From the NCBI GenBank assembly GCA_037833965.1, contig AP031358.1, positions 22,638,001 through 22,702,000 of the forward strand: 64,000 nucleotides of DNA, written 5' to 3'. Under the pieces are notes generated by a model. That model saw only the letters and a list, made by a program, of their open reading frames with translations, ran no database searches and was not told the origin of the DNA. A program made the translations under genes and the position numbers. Each line of letters opens with the position of its first letter. The first letter of the stretch is position 1. Below are positions 43,642 through 57,699 of this stretch, in pieces. The DNA comes from Marchantia polymorpha subsp. ruderalis (Eukaryota; Streptophyta; Marchantiopsida; Marchantiales; Marchantiaceae).

Positions 43642-46159
43642 GATGATACTTTGATCTCTATCAGGTTATTCCATCGTGCAAAACAATGTGAACTGCAATA
43701 AAAGAAGAAGAATGAGACTGTGGACGTCATTGTCAATTGTGGAAATTTACTACGTTATATGAATAAGAATAAATCCAATTGAAGTCAAGTGTGTAACAAG
43801 TAAAAATAATACAGCAAAAAAAATTGCTCAGATTATTTCTAGAATTCTTTTCCTACATTTTGGTTCTTCTTGCTTGACTTCAAATCTAAGACCCTTGAGC
43901 TCTTAAGTCTATTGTAATTTTTTTGTATTGTACATAATCTATCTTGTAATCTCATAGAAAGACATCATAATATCAACAGTTGGTTGTAAGTATCATCTAC
44001 ATTTAGATCACTAACACTAATAAACTTCCATTGTTTCCCATCTTAAGCATTTTCTTTCGCAATAAGCTTACCTATACATATTTTAAATTTAATCAAACGT
44101 ATAATAAACTAAAATAAAAATAAAAAAAATTTAAAAAATCAAATAAATTTCTATGACAATGAATTTATTAACAATATCTAATTATTTAATATCAATGATT
44201 AGATCAATTATTTGATATATAGAAATATAATATCCAAATAAAATAGGATTTTTAAATTACAAGGTTTTCAATATAAATTATTATAATTAAATTTATAACA
44301 AAATTAATTTGTTATATTACATGTATTACAAAATGATTTTTGTACATTTAATATCAAGTGTTGTAATATATATTTTTTTCAATTTTAATATTGTAATAGT
44401 TTGTTATAAACGTTGAAAGAATAAAAATAATATTTTTCAATTTCAATAAATAACATTAACTTTTTTAAGTTTCCATTTACAAAACCACAATTCATAAATT
44501 AAAAATTTCTTAATCTCAATTAATAAGGTTAACATTTCTTAAAAATATCAACTCTAAGCCTGGATAAGGTTAACATTTCTTAATTTCAATTGAAAAAATT
44601 AAAAAATTAAAAAAAATTGTACCAACTTTAATTGTGATACATAACATAATAATAATGATGTCATACATACATGGCCGTGGTGGTGGTGGTGGTGGAGAAG
44701 GAGGAGGTGGTGGTGGTGGTGGGCTTGTGAGTTTAGCTATGGTGGTGGTGAACGAATGTTTCAAACTGTCAGTTCTTCTTGATGATCGGGAGTCCCAATT
44801 TGTACCTCAGTCATTTATCTCAGTTCTTCATGGTGATCATGAGCTCGGATTTGTAACTCAGTTGTTCATCTCTGCTCTAAAAAATTAAAATGAATGACTG
44901 AAAAATATTGATGTTAAAAATATTTACCATATTTTTAAATTGTAAAATATGGTAAATTGATGTATTTTAAATATTATATATATATATATATATGAAATGT
45001 ATTTTTAATTGATTGCTCATTTATACATATATATATATATAAAGACGTATCTGAAGACTATTTTTACTCAAAAATGGCCTCCCTTCTTTGACTAAATTTT
45101 AAATCTTTAACATACATACAAGTGACGAAAATCAATCCGGACATAACCAGCCAAAAAACATGGTTAGAGTGTTAAAATTTAAAATCCAGCCAGTCGCAGG
45201 GGTCGTTTCCATGTAAAAACAGGCCGAGATCCGTTTTTATACTTCCCATATAGATATAAATATATGCATGATAACTTATAAAATCCTAATTTTATTTCTT
45301 CGCTACATTAGCCATAGATATAGTGTTCACACTTCCATGACTCACTCTCGCCGCCAAACTCTCCCCAATCAACGGCGGCGATTTTTTCATCGAGAACTCA
45401 TATCAAAATTACCCATTGCTACGAGATATAGAAGAGTACATATCCGCAAATACAATAGATCTCAGAATAGTAAAAATCTTATGTTGAAATTACACATGCG
45501 TGATTTTGTCATGGGATTTGATAACCAAATAACCAATTTATAAATAAAAAATATATATTTATGAACCCATATAATGATCAAACTGCACTATAAGCTTTTA
45601 ATTTATCATAACATAATTTATTATAAATATAATTTATGAAGAATAAGCTATTAATTTGATTAAACAAAGCATTACATGAGAATTATGTTATGTAAGAAGT
45701 ATCAAAATATACATGGTAAGACCAAAAAACTGATTTCATTTTTTATGTGGAAACTTAAAAATATTTTGACATCATTACATATTTACAAGTTTTTTGAATT
45801 TACTGATTTTAAATGATTTTAAATTTTACTACAAAGACATATAAAAATATAAAAAATACATAATTTTTTTACCTACCTTTATTTCCTATTTTTTATAATA
45901 AATATTTTTAAATTTTATATATTAATTTCAATCCTTGGATTTTTTATTTATAACAAAAAATATATTTAAAATTTTCCCAATTATAAATTTTGATAATATT
46001 AAAATATATAAATAAAAAATAATTATAACAAATTCATCAAATTTTTATATCTACTTCAAAAAAAACAAAGATGTTATTCTCTATTAAGGTTAGATGCTTA
46101 GTGTAAATTGGCTGTACAACATTTAGAAACAAAGATACTACCACACCCTGAAAATGTAC

Positions 46160-46315
46160 ATCTACTCAGAAAGATTGATAGTGATCCAACTGCTCCATGC
46201 TTCGAGTCTCCAGAAGATTTGCTCGAACTCAGATTGAATTTCTAGCATCTTCGGGCTCACGAGCATAGAAGACTCTTTCATGAAATCCTCTTGCACGATC
46301 TTCAACTTTTGCCTT
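46160..46315 (-). other. Short coding-like island, unrecognised
   Basis: The minus strand has about 48 open codons ending in TAG (contains KMLEIQSEFEQIFWRLEAW) in a locally GC-richer patch within AT-rich DNA. It may be a gene or transposon fragment. I cannot assign it. Confidence 0.25.
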
Positions 46316-46687
46316 TTTTCATCATTTTTTATTTATAACATAACATATTTCTGAAATTTGAATGACGTGCATTTTTTTTCTTCCAAATATGTAAATTTTG
46401 ATAAATGAAAAAATATAAACTACAAAAAATTGTTATAAAATTTTCATCAAAAACTAATATCTTCTTTAACAAAACTAGAAGATTTTAGTATCTATAACAT
46501 GGAAAAAAATATTCATGACTATGTATATTCATTAATTTTGTGAATAAATATTTTTTTGTTGTAATTATTTATTTATTTTTGGAAATTTTCATTACTTTAT
46601 GTCATGTATAATAAACTTATAAAATAATTCAAAAGATACAAAATTTTTCAAGACAAAAATTGATTAAATGCAACAATTATTCCATCA

Positions 46688-46718
<31 letters not shown>

Positions 46719-49700
46719 GATTTTTAAAAATCAAATGAATAAGATTTGGAATCAAAACATATATTCATCAATATTTTACTTTAATTTCAAGTTTTAAAAT
46801 ATTTTTCATAAATATAAATACAAAATAATACCAGGTGAAATCACACAATTCTTAATATATTCACTACAAAATATTTTTCAATTCTGAATTAAGCAATAGC
46901 ATTTTTCAATACCTAATTTTTTTATATTCATCATATATATGATAAAAAAAGGCTGATTGATCTTAAAATATAAATTTTGAATATGTTTATGCAAATAATG
47001 CCGTAATTACACTACAAGTGAAAAAATACTATAACCATGAATGCAACATACATGCAAAATATTAAATCATGTTGACAAAAATTTTGAAACTTGATAAGCC
47101 ATTGAGAGAGGAGAATAAATACAATACTTATTTCTCACAATATGAAGTCTTATGAATCAAAAAGATAATATTTCAAGAAGTAGAAATAAAATAAAATAAA
47201 AATAAAATAAAATTTTTTATTTAAAAAAAAATAAGTTTCACTTCATAAAAGCTGCAAAAATATTAATTCTACTCATTATCATACTTGAAATGATAAAAGT
47301 ATATAATTAAACATAATGTTAATTTTTAATGCAAATTATGAGTATTAAAAAAATTTGCAATAAAATTTAGTTGAATAGTGACAAACTATGTGCTTTTCAA
47401 ATAAAAATTGTCAACAGATATCCCAATTCATATTTGAATTATGCAAAACTTACATACAAATATACAGAACATATGTTGAACACAATATATTTTTTTAGCT
47501 GAAAATAATATTAAAATTATGAAAATTATGTTTAAATTAATATTTTATATTTTTTAAAATTAAAATAAAGTTTATTCATAGAGAATAGAAAGTTAGATTA
47601 TAAAATATAATACATGTTTGTCATGGGAGCCATTCATGTGTTTGTTAATTAGAAGTGTGTAAATCAATTGCGTTAGATCATATTTATTTGCTAGATGTAT
47701 ACTTTATATCTTCATGTTGATGACATATACTTAACTGATACAAACTATAATGCATACTTGAAACACCACTACTTCCCATCTAGATTATATATATAAGGTT
47801 GAGGAGTACCAATGTAAATATCAATCATCATCCAAAACTTTGTTTCATATTTCAATGAGCTTATCTTGAAATTTTCAGCTGTATGCATAACATAATATCA
47901 TGAATATAATTGTTACCATTTTTGTTCATCTATCAAATATCCCAAAATATGGATTTTTTGTAAAGATAGTTGTTGAAGTGCAAAAGTGTTTTTATGGGGT
48001 TTTTTTTTTTCAAGATCATTGAAAAAATAGTTGTTTATTTTTTTGTATGTTAAAATTTGATAGTAAAGTGTTGCTATATATGCTAAATTTAAATTATTTT
48101 GAGCTACATCTAAAATCAACTAAGGTATTACTCCATATTCAAAAATGATGTGAAAGATATAAAATCACTCATTAGAAATTCCTGCAAACAAATTTTAAAT
48201 ATTTTTTATATATTCAACTATTTAATTTTGTTCACATTCTTTTTCACAATAATATATTCACAAAAATAAGGTTCTAAAATGTATTGAATCATTCATTCAT
48301 ATGATGCAAGTTGGAGTTAGAGCAAATTAGATTTGCAAGCAAGTTACATTTGTTTATCACAAAATCAAATATTTTTGTGAATTTCAAATATGAAACCAAA
48401 ATAAATAAATTTTATTTGTTTGGATATGATTTAATAATATGAATAATATAATAGATTGCCAAAAAAATATTTTGTCTTTTAAATTTTAATAATGTATCTT
48501 TCACAAGGAGCTCAATATAGATAAATCTAATAATTTGTGAGTATCATGAATATAACTTAAATTATGATTGAAATTTAAGGAGTTAAAATAATTTTTAAAA
48601 GATCTTTGCATTTTTATCTATAAGATTGAATGAAACATTTTTTTTAAAAAATTGAGCATTATTGGAAGATAATGAGTCAAAATATTATACAACATCCGTG
48701 TAGCAACAACACGTTAGAACTAAATCTACTTCTAAATGATCAGATTTTGACTAAACAAATAAACGTTCAAATAAAAAAATACTATCAAATTGAAATTAAA
48801 TTTATTACAATCAGGTTAATGAAAAGTATTTCCAAATAAAAGATGTATAAACAATTCAATTTAAATTTTGTCTTGTTTTTTTAATCTTTAGTAAATGAAG
48901 AAAGTCAACAAAATATGATATGTATAAACTGTAAAGTAAATATTAATTTAGTTACTTATGAAGCAGAATTTTTTTTTTAAACACTCATCTTACAACCGTA
49001 TATAGCTTTTTCAACTATAAAATTAACAAATCATACTCAAGATCAAATTTATCATTTTTTTTTGTCTAATACACTTGTTGTGCATATTTTTAATAAGGAA
49101 AAATAATAATTTGAAACTTGTGCTTCATATTAAATAAATCGAATTGACTGAGTTTTAATATGGATCAAATTATCAAGAATTTTTATCATTATATCATGAA
49201 TCTACATTTTTCCAAACATAAATTGAGCTAATCAAAATTGACAGTTGACTGTATTTTAGTTAAGCATTATTGAAGAGAGTATATCATGCTCCTACATAAA
49301 TGTAAATTTTGCTCACAAACAAAACAATTTCTTTACCAGTCTTATAAAAAAATTTGTATCTTTTTAAAAAATGTTGATAATGTGACTTAGTTCAAGTTAA
49401 TACTTGTACAGAGCTTCATTTACAGTTATGATTCTTTTATAATTTTTTGCTAACTATGTAGATACACAACAAAGAGGTCGATCAACATAGGTTTTTTCAA
49501 AAAAATTGTTAGTGATTAATTCATGGTGAGAATCTTCAGAGTGATTATTTGAACAATAAAAAATACTGTCCTATATCTCAAAGATTTGTGTGACACAATT
49601 TAGGATTATATGTGACTCACCCTGTGCCTTTCGTAGATGTTGTATTGTTCAAATGAATCATTTTTTGTGTGTGATGGAATCATATTTTGAGCAAAAGTGG

Positions 49701-50108
49701 AGATCATTGTTATACTTGACATTTATATGCCAATTTACTCAAAATATATGACATTTCATATGTTGTGATTCATTCACGTAGAGACAAAGATATTAAGTTA
49801 GAGTTGATATTTGTCTTTTTATATTCTTTTGACTTTCTGATCAAATGTATATCATTTTTAATTATAATGACAATGTAGCTCAATGTTATGCTTATATGTT
49901 TGTTGATTCAACCTAAACCTTATATTTCCAAGACATTGCTTATTATGCTCATAATTCCTAATGCTTTCCAATCCTTAAAATCACACGCTAATTTATTGAG
50001 CTTCATGCAAAATAAAATCCATTTTGGTGTGTTCAGATTACTTCATGTTATAACAATTATTATTATTTTTATTTGTTTGCAGATCATTGAGCATGCATTC
50101 AAATTTGT

Positions 50109-50165
<57 letters not shown>

Positions 50166-50589
50166 ACTGATATCACTGATCCCGAATTTCCAATCATTTT
50201 CAATTCGACTTTACATACATATAAAATGTCTTCAGTTTAGTATGAAATTATATTATCCAGATGCACCATCCATCTTTGTTCATGTGGAGATCTATTTTTG
50301 TTGGGGTGCTCTGCAGTAGTATATTTTACTATATCCCAGCTAATAATACAATTTTTATCATATATCTCGCAAACGCATACATTCAAGAGATAAGTGTTAC
50401 ATGAAGCTCATCAAGCCAATTTTCGAGGGATAGATAAGTCCTGAATTTGAACAATGAACAGAAGCATGGTACAAACTAAATGTTACTGCCCATTTGTTTC
50501 GCTTGGTCTGATTGATACATGAACAATTTATTAACATACACACAACTTGCTTCTTGTCTGAAAGTTCCCGCAAAGCGTTGATTGGTGGT

Positions 50590-50860
50590 CCACACAAAAG
50601 CAGATATAATATATTGGTATTTCATTTGTTGGGAACTCTGGTGTACATCTTGGCCCCATTCCTCATAACCGCTTCTGAACCGCTTGTCCACTCAGCAATC
50701 TAAATAAAATAAATCAAGATCACAGCAATAGTTTTCATGCCTTACAGTTGACCTTCCGTTGATTTCCCCAATTTCTTGCAATTCACGATGGCCTGGACTG
50801 TAGACTGCTTTTTGGTGTACTTGTCATGTGCAAATATCCGAATGTATGGATCTTAAAAAA
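50590..50860 (-). other. Possible two-exon gene relic, unrecognised
   Basis: The minus strand shows an open segment at about 50850-50750 (contains IFAHDKYTKKQSTVQ), a possible donor after STEG, and a second open segment at about 50700-50625 (IAEWTSGSEAVMRNG) ending in TGA. The composition differs from the surrounding DNA. I do not recognise the family and regard this as a possible relic only. Confidence 0.25.
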
Positions 50861-53599
50861 TGATTATCCATTACATTAGGCCGTAACTTAGAGGCAAAAA
50901 CCAGTAAGCTTCCGTGATGTATTTCCAAGTTTACTTTATTAATGTGATTCATGTGATAGAACTCACTATACCATCATGTCACTTAAGAGTTTTTTAGATA
51001 AAGAGAATCTAAACATGAAAAATCCTCAACAAATAACTTTGATCAAAATACATATCATAATGTGAGAAAAAAATAGTAACTTGCGAATATGCAAGAAATT
51101 TATTACAATCTCCTGGTTCAGATTAACTTTGTGTTGAGTTGTGGTGCAAAATTCGATAATGATATTCCTATAAGATCAATTTTGTATTATTATAGTATTT
51201 TAAGTTTACTTGAAATATTTATTATTTCGTTTAAGTCATTTGAAGGATTTTCTTCAACTACATATCTAATACAAAGGATAATTTTAATCTTGTTCATTGT
51301 ATGTGAGATCGTGCATTGACTATGAAATTATGTAGATTCGAATTCTTTTAGATATTTTTGTATGAAAGCTTTATTATTTGTTTCAAAGATAACATTTTTT
51401 ATGTATGCAAAAATCTTATAAAAAAGCTGAAACTGTAGCATCAAACAACTTTGACCATTAAAATAGACCAGTAGTAAGAGTAAATATTTGATTCTTGAGT
51501 TATATATATATATATATATATATATATCTTGTAGAAAATGAACACTACATTTTTCATTGAATTTTGTTCACAAAATAAATTTTTTCTACTTTCAATATCA
51601 TAGAAATTCTGGTTGTTTTTTCTATACTCAAAAGCTTATCAAAAGTTGATATTTAATCATGTTATTTTTGCTTTGAACAAATTGGAAATGAAACTTCAAC
51701 GTAACTCTTATGAATGATGTTTTCACTATTAACAATCGTACTCTTATAATAATTTTTTTGCATATTGCTAACAATGATGTTCATAAAATCAAATTGCTCT
51801 TATATCAATTTTCATATTTTTCACAATAAAATATCATCAATGAAGAAAATATAAGTGTTTAATGTAAAGGAAATTTTATACAAAAAAATCAAACTCAGTT
51901 AATTAAAAAATATTATGTGTTACTTGGAACTTTGAATAAATGTGTATACAGTGAAAAATGAAATGGTGTAACGAACCGATATTAACGAGGTTGAAATTAA
52001 CTTCTCAAATTGTTTCATAAAATTAGAAATATTTTTTTATCAGTATAGGAGGTTGGAACATATTTTTGTAAACAAGAATTTTAGTAATAAATCTTTTAAA
52101 ATAATATATTTGAAACTAAAGAAATAGTATATATTTAGATATATCATAATTATAATTATCTAACATGTAAAATTATAACTATTTTTTGCATAAAAATATC
52201 AATTTTTACACAAGTTGATATTCTTAAATTTTTTTAATAATTTGTTTGGCCAGATTAAGCAGTATTTTTTCTTTTAGTTTATTGTTAAAAAGTTGAAATA
52301 CTTAAAAACCTATCATTTAGATTTATTTTACAAATCTTTGAAACTTTAATGTAATGTATAAATTGATATTTCATTTATATTAAATTAATTCACAAATTTT
52401 TTTAACAATTGATTTAGATGTTTTTAAACAATTCATGATATAAAACAGAGAATAGTTTTGTGTAATCTTGATGAAATATCACTACAGTATTAAAGTGAAG
52501 AAATGAATATTTAATACTAAATTTACGACATGATTAATTGGACATATAATTATTTATTATTGTAAATAATTTATTTTCAATTTATAATATAGATTCCAAA
52601 ATTTGAAAATGCATCAATAATTCAATATATTTGACAACACAACAATTTTACATTAAAAATTATCGATGTAAATTTTATGCTTTTCAAGAAAAGATTTCAA
52701 ATTTTTTTTTAAATGAATGAGTATCAATGTCAATATCAGTTTAAAATGATCAATTAACTGTTGAACTCTATGTTCATTTCTAATGATTTTTTAATCTTTG
52801 ACAGAAAATATACAGAGGAGGAAAATCAAATCATCATCCAAAAGCTTTTGGTTCCAGCATTTACATTGATGGATTGATCTGAATGCTAATTCATATTGTA
52901 TGTCTTTTGTACTTTCTTTGTGATGAACATTGTGTAGCAATGTGTTTTGATGATATTTTTGTTCTATTACTTTAAAGATCAACAGAATACAATTTAAATT
53001 TTTTTTTACAAACAAGCATTAAGTTTGCATGATTAACATTCAATCAATCTAAAGATTGATCACAAATGAAATGAAGAAATATTAGTTAACTTCAAATACT
53101 TATTTTAAAAATAAATAGAGTGAAAAAATAATATAATAAGATCTATCAGTATTATTCAAGTTTTTTTTTCCTTTCTCATTAATCAAAATGCCCCTTGATT
53201 TTCAGATAATGATGTAGAGCCCTATATATATATATATACAAATCAATTCACACATCAAACTGTATGAATCCATCACGAATGATTTAATGGCGATTGAGCT
53301 TTAGAGAAAAACTCAATCAATATTTATTTTCCATATTTTAATCAGATGGATTTTATTGTTTGTATGGATGGATTACGACAACATATAGGTGTGTTGGCAT
53401 TCGAGTATGATCATTGTTTTCACCCGAAAGGCATTGCTTTGGAGCATTGTTTGTCCCGGGACGCTAGGGAATGCCCAGCCCACGCACTCGTGGTATGATG
53501 CTCTCCCAACATGGTATAGATTTTATGCAATGTGAATTACTCTATGGTTCTTTATCAGGGATAAATATTGTGAATATTCAATTCAATTTTGTAGAACTT

Positions 53600-54914
53600 G
53601 GAATTGAAAATCTCTTTCCTCTCGGGAGCAACTAAATATTTGAGCAAACATCACTAAAGATATTCGAAAGCAGACCGAATAGATTCTGACGTCGAAATAT
53701 AGCCGCCGCGGCCGTCCGAGGCTCCGAGCACCCAATCGCCCTCAATAATTGCTCCACGCTCGAAACTTTCGCAAAAGCTCCCCAGAATTGGCGACATGAA
53801 TGAAGAAGAGTCATAATGGCGACGTCTGGTTCGACGGGTTTAAATTTCAATTTATTTTTAGTCCATCGTTTCAAGTTTGGCGAAACCTCTAGCTGCTGCT
53901 GCTGCCTCCTTTCGGCCCTTGTCGCTAGCTCTTTCGGCCTTTGCTGCTCGAGCCTTCTTCGTCACGAAAGGGCCAATTTCTTTGGAATATTTGAACGATC
54001 GGCCTGGCCTCTAGTGTACTGCAGCATCGCGTTGCATTTTATTGTCTCGCTACGTGGCCCACATTTGCTTCTGCTCTGGCCTCGGAATTTCATTTACTCT
54101 CCGAAATCCCCTCCCTCTCTCCCAACGTCTCCTCTGACTGCAGCGACAGCAGTAGCCCTCCCTCGTCTTCAGAAGCGGGGCCTCGGAAATCAGTAAGCTC
54201 GTTCGTATTCCCTCGCGCCACTTTTACTTCACCCTCGTAGCAAGACCAGCTCCAGCTTCGACCATATTCTACCGTCAGCACCGTAGACCAACATTTTGTC
54301 TTCTGGAGGAGGAGGCCCGGCTCGTACCTACCGCTGTCGGAGCTCTGGAATGGAAAGGTAAAGACAGCACACAGCGAGCGGAGAGAGAGAGAGAACGAGG
54401 AATTTGCCTGGAGCGCACATTTCTCGTGGCCGGAAGAAAGTGCTCGGAGGTTTTTTTCTATTCTTCGGTGATTGCTTGCTTCTTGCGGGCGCCGAGAGAA
54501 TACTTCTTGACAGGGACGGGGTCACATCCACATCGAGCCGAGCCGCATCGGGTGTCTGTCAAGCTTGGCGAAAGTGGTGGTGAGGATTGTTTGACTGCCC
54601 CTTGCGGCGTCGCGAGTGGTGACTACGAGGCAGTCAAAAGCTGGGACACGCAGCAATCTTTGAATGCTGCAGGTTGTTCACCAGGAACGGGCCTGCTTCG
54701 ACTGCTTGGACGTGGAAGCGACGACCTTAGGCTGCCTCTGCGTCGGGCTCGACTCGTCTCATTCTGATTGGAATGTTCGGTTTTCGTGTGTAAAGAGGTG
54801 CGGGAAGAAAGCATTTCGTGCGGGGAATTTGCTTCTGGGCTATCAGTGTGCGTAGTGAGCTCGTGCAGGATACCCCGTTTCTTCCGTCGGCGGTAGTCTG
54901 TAGCGTTCGTCAAG
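53600..54914 (+). promoter_or_regulatory. Probable promoter and 5' UTR region of the DUF1218 gene
   Basis: Composition changes here from AT-rich desert to gene-like GC content. Several open frames on both strands (e.g. 53816-54196 plus, 53632-53874 minus) lack recognisable domains. A GA-rich patch (gagagagagagaac) lies near 54380-54400, a type often found near plant transcription starts. Upstream ATGs occur, so uORFs or a 5' UTR intron are possible. Confidence 0.4.
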
Positions 54915-55856
54915 ATGCGGAGTCCTTCATGGCTCGTCATTGGGGCTACATTCCTTCTCGACATCGTTGCGTTTGGGCTCGCTATCGGAGCAGAGACCCA
55001 GCGGAGCAAGGTCTCCTCTCTCGCCTTTGTTGTACCCATCCTGTAGCCTACATTGACCGATTGCTCCGCAGATGTATCGACTAGCTTCATTGCATTCGCT
55101 TTGTTAGGTGGAGAATCCTACATATTCTTTTCAGAGGAATCTTTATGCGTATCTTGCTTGCGATGTCGTCGTGAGTCTCTGCCTTGCTCAAAGAATGTAG
55201 CCCTTGAGCGTTTGAAGGGGCTAATCAGCGTCGATGTTTATGATTCTCACTCCATAACTCTGATCGTACAGGCTACGAAGGAAAATGACGGAATTTCCTT
55301 CTACTGTCAGTATACACATGATAGAGCGTCTGGCCTGGCAATTGGAGCTCTCCTCTTCTTGCTAGTTGGTCAAGCCATCGTCATGGGTCTGACAAGCTGT
55401 TTCTGCTGTGGATCTGCGACTTACAAACCAGGGAAAGCCCGAGTGTGGGCTATCATCTTTTTTACTTTGTCATGGTAAGAAAGGGCGGACTCGTGCTTGT
55501 GCTGAATGTGGGTACATTGCTTGTCCATTCAGTGATGAAGACTAACTTTGCCTCGTATTGTGGAACCCAGGATCTCGTTCATCATCGCGGAATTGTGCTT
55601 GCTGGTGGGAGCAAGGCTGAATACTATAAGGACTCATGCGATCGTCAACTTCAGCGATGAAACTGATGATCTCGAAGATGAATTGCATTGCAAGCAGGTA
55701 AAGAAGAGCTTGTTCGGAGCTGGTGCAGCATTCTCATTTTTGACCCTTCTCTTCAGCGAGCTCTACTACGTGTTCATCACGAAAGCTAGTGAGGGATCTT
55801 GGCAGCAGTCATACAACAACGGTGCTCCAACCATCAGCATGTCTTCTTACTCATAG
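54915..55856 (+). CDS. DUF1218 (DESIGUAL/MWL-type) four-pass membrane protein, three exons
   Basis: Exons 54915-55010, 55272-55474 and 55571-55856 join at GT-AG sites with matching phases into a 194-residue protein. Four hydrophobic helices are visible: residues about 5-26 (signal-anchor-like, WLVIGATFLLDIVAFGLAIG), 51-71 around AIGALLFLLVGQAIV, about 90-112 (IIFFTLSWISFIIAELCLLVG) and about 145-170 (FGAGAAFSFLTLLFSELYYV). A CFCCG cysteine cluster follows helix 2, as in the plant DUF1218 family. Members localise to endomembrane or plasma membrane and have been linked to leaf symmetry and cell-wall lignin, but the molecular activity is unknown. Alternative splicing in the 261-nt first intron cannot be excluded. 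Confidence 0.88.
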
Positions 55857-57350
55857 ATATGTACCAGACGAATGTGGAATTCTTGGCCCATAGGAATTAT
55901 TACTGGCTCCTTGATTTTGGTATTTGAGAGCACTTCATGTACAGCGTGAAGCACACTCGGCCTTCGAGGTCCTCCTGACTCTTCTCTCAAGGGACTGGAT
56001 AATAGCCTCATTTTTGGGGACTACGTCTCCGACTTCCCTGGAGCCCGAGGAACATTATACACTTTTGTTCAGTTGGTCTTGCAGACAACCTCGTCTTCCA
56101 GCCCGTTCACAGGACTAAACCCCTCTGCTTCTTTGGTTAGTCAAAGCTGTAGATCTCAGCCGGTTCACTCAACACTTCCTAGTTTACCAATTGTGTCGTG
56201 CACTGTTGATCGAAAGCAAGATCACCCCGGTGATCCGCACAAACTGTCCATGTATCACGTCTCGACCAGGAGTAAATGATGGATTGGCGAGAATCTCTTC
56301 TTGGTTCGTTATACAAAGCATGGGTTTCTTATGCATGAAGTTTTCATGTGGATAACACCATGGCACGCTTACAACTCAAATTCAAATCAATCTTTCTTGC
56401 CCTTCTCTCACCAACGCCTTCACGCTTCAATGGCAGTCGGAGCTGAGCGTGACCGTAGGGCCGCCAATAGAACCTGGAAGGCAGGCACGAGCACCATTTT
56501 GAAAGTGGCAGCGGGTTGCCTTGCAACTTCCCCGGAGATTCTGATCCTCGATAGTGCGTCTGTCATCGTAATCATCCTCCTCCTCCTCCCACTCCGATCC
56601 TCGTCTTTCTCGCTCGTTCTGACCCCAGTGTGAAGCAAGCTCGCAGTTCGCGTGACGAGGGTAATGAAGGTGGGGCAGTAGTCCCTCGACGACGTAAGGA
56701 AGCCTTTATAAGCCTTGCAGCATAACGGCCATCCACGCGTGCCAGACGACAGCCGAGCCTTTAAGTACCGAGAAGCGCCGGATGGGAAGTTTGAAAGAGG
56801 GGAATTTACCATCTATGGCATCCACCGAAAGAGGGAACGACATCCATAGCTTTTGGAGAGTCGGATCTCGATATACACAATTGAATGATAATATCTCGAA
56901 TATACTCAGATCTGCATTGATACATACCATATAATACAACATAATTGTCTGTATAGACTGAGAAATCAATCAATACGCATTAGAATGCTCAGTTTTCTTA
57001 GCAAAGATCGACAGCAAATAGCACACTTTGGTCTTCTGGTTGTTGCCAACGAAACGTGGAGGCAACAGTTCGACCAGATGGGGTTTTGATGTATGGATCC
57101 CCGCAGTGCGCGACTGTATCGAAGTTCAGTCATACAGGACACCCCTGTATTGATCATTTTCTGGCTGTATTAAAAACTTGTATAATACATGTATATATAA
57201 TACACCATTGATACATACAGTTCATTAGTCTCGGACCATGCCGGGCTCGTTCCACCGCACCAGGAGGAGGATCCAAGTCCCCATACATGAAAAAATCTGT
57301 GGTTGCCACGAACGACAAAAGCCCCCACGTCGTACAGTAGGTGCTTGCGT
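55857..57350. other. 3' flank of DUF1218 gene, no further gene seen
   Basis: The first few hundred bases are probably 3' UTR. The GC-richer region 56380-56830 holds overlapping open frames on both strands without domains. I support no gene here. Confidence 0.45.
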
Positions 57351-57351
57351 C

Positions 57352-57692
57352 TTAACTGCAGTTGTCATTTTCAACCACGTAGGTGAAACGTAGATACCGT
57401 AAATGGCGAGGAGTAGATGCGCCGCCTGGCGTCCAACGGATGGTGGTCAGGATGCGGTTGTCGTCATGCCTTTCGGGGAAAGGCTTCTTAGGCTCGAAAC
57501 AAGGAGCTCGAAAACTCAGTAACCCGAAGTCCAGAATATCTTTGCCTTTAGCAGTCAATGGAAAAAGGTACGCCATGTGGAACAGCATTCTTGTAGATTG
57601 TTGGCTACCTGGAAAGGCTGTCATGGCTTCATGCACTGGCAGGTCGTAACCGAGGATGGGAGATTCATGACTTAGTTGAGATATGCCTTATC
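57352..57692 (-). other. Unassigned ORF of about 110 codons, possible exon
   Basis: The minus-strand frame is open from a TAA near 57692 to a TAA at 57352. It has amino-acid composition like a folded protein (contains SPILGYDLPVHEAMTAFPG, LDFGLLSFRAPCFEPKKPF and RHLRYLRFTYVV). The first in-frame ATG is at about 57624. The overlapping plus-strand frame at 57383-57649 looks less protein-like. I cannot name a family. It could be an exon of a small gene or a relic. Confidence 0.35.
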
Positions 57693-57699
57693 TGACCTC

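Larger units (their letters stand above)
43700..53600. other. 10-kb AT-rich desert with microsatellites and minor relics
   Basis: I see no supported gene. There are (AT)n tracts at about 44975-44993, 46687-46714, 50111-50158, 51500-51528 and 53221-53239, and a GGT/GGA tract at about 44672-44719. Two short islands look less AT-rich and coding-like, near 46130-46320 and 50560-50860; they are listed separately. Whether the PIF/Harbinger element ends near 43.7 kb could not be settled, because I found no convincing terminal inverted repeat. Confidence 0.6.

Noticed and set aside
43700-44050. Terminal inverted repeat of the PIF/Harbinger element
   Set aside because: I looked for matching ends near 32.2-34.9 kb and 43.7-44.0 kb and found no convincing pair, so the element limits are left open.
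44570-44888. Open frames encoding poly-Pro on one strand and poly-Gly on the other
   Set aside because: They are translations of a GGT/GGA microsatellite (about 44672-44719), not a gene.
50111-50158. Long AT dinucleotide tract as a replication origin or structural element
   Set aside because: It is an ordinary microsatellite; several similar tracts are scattered in the AT-rich desert.
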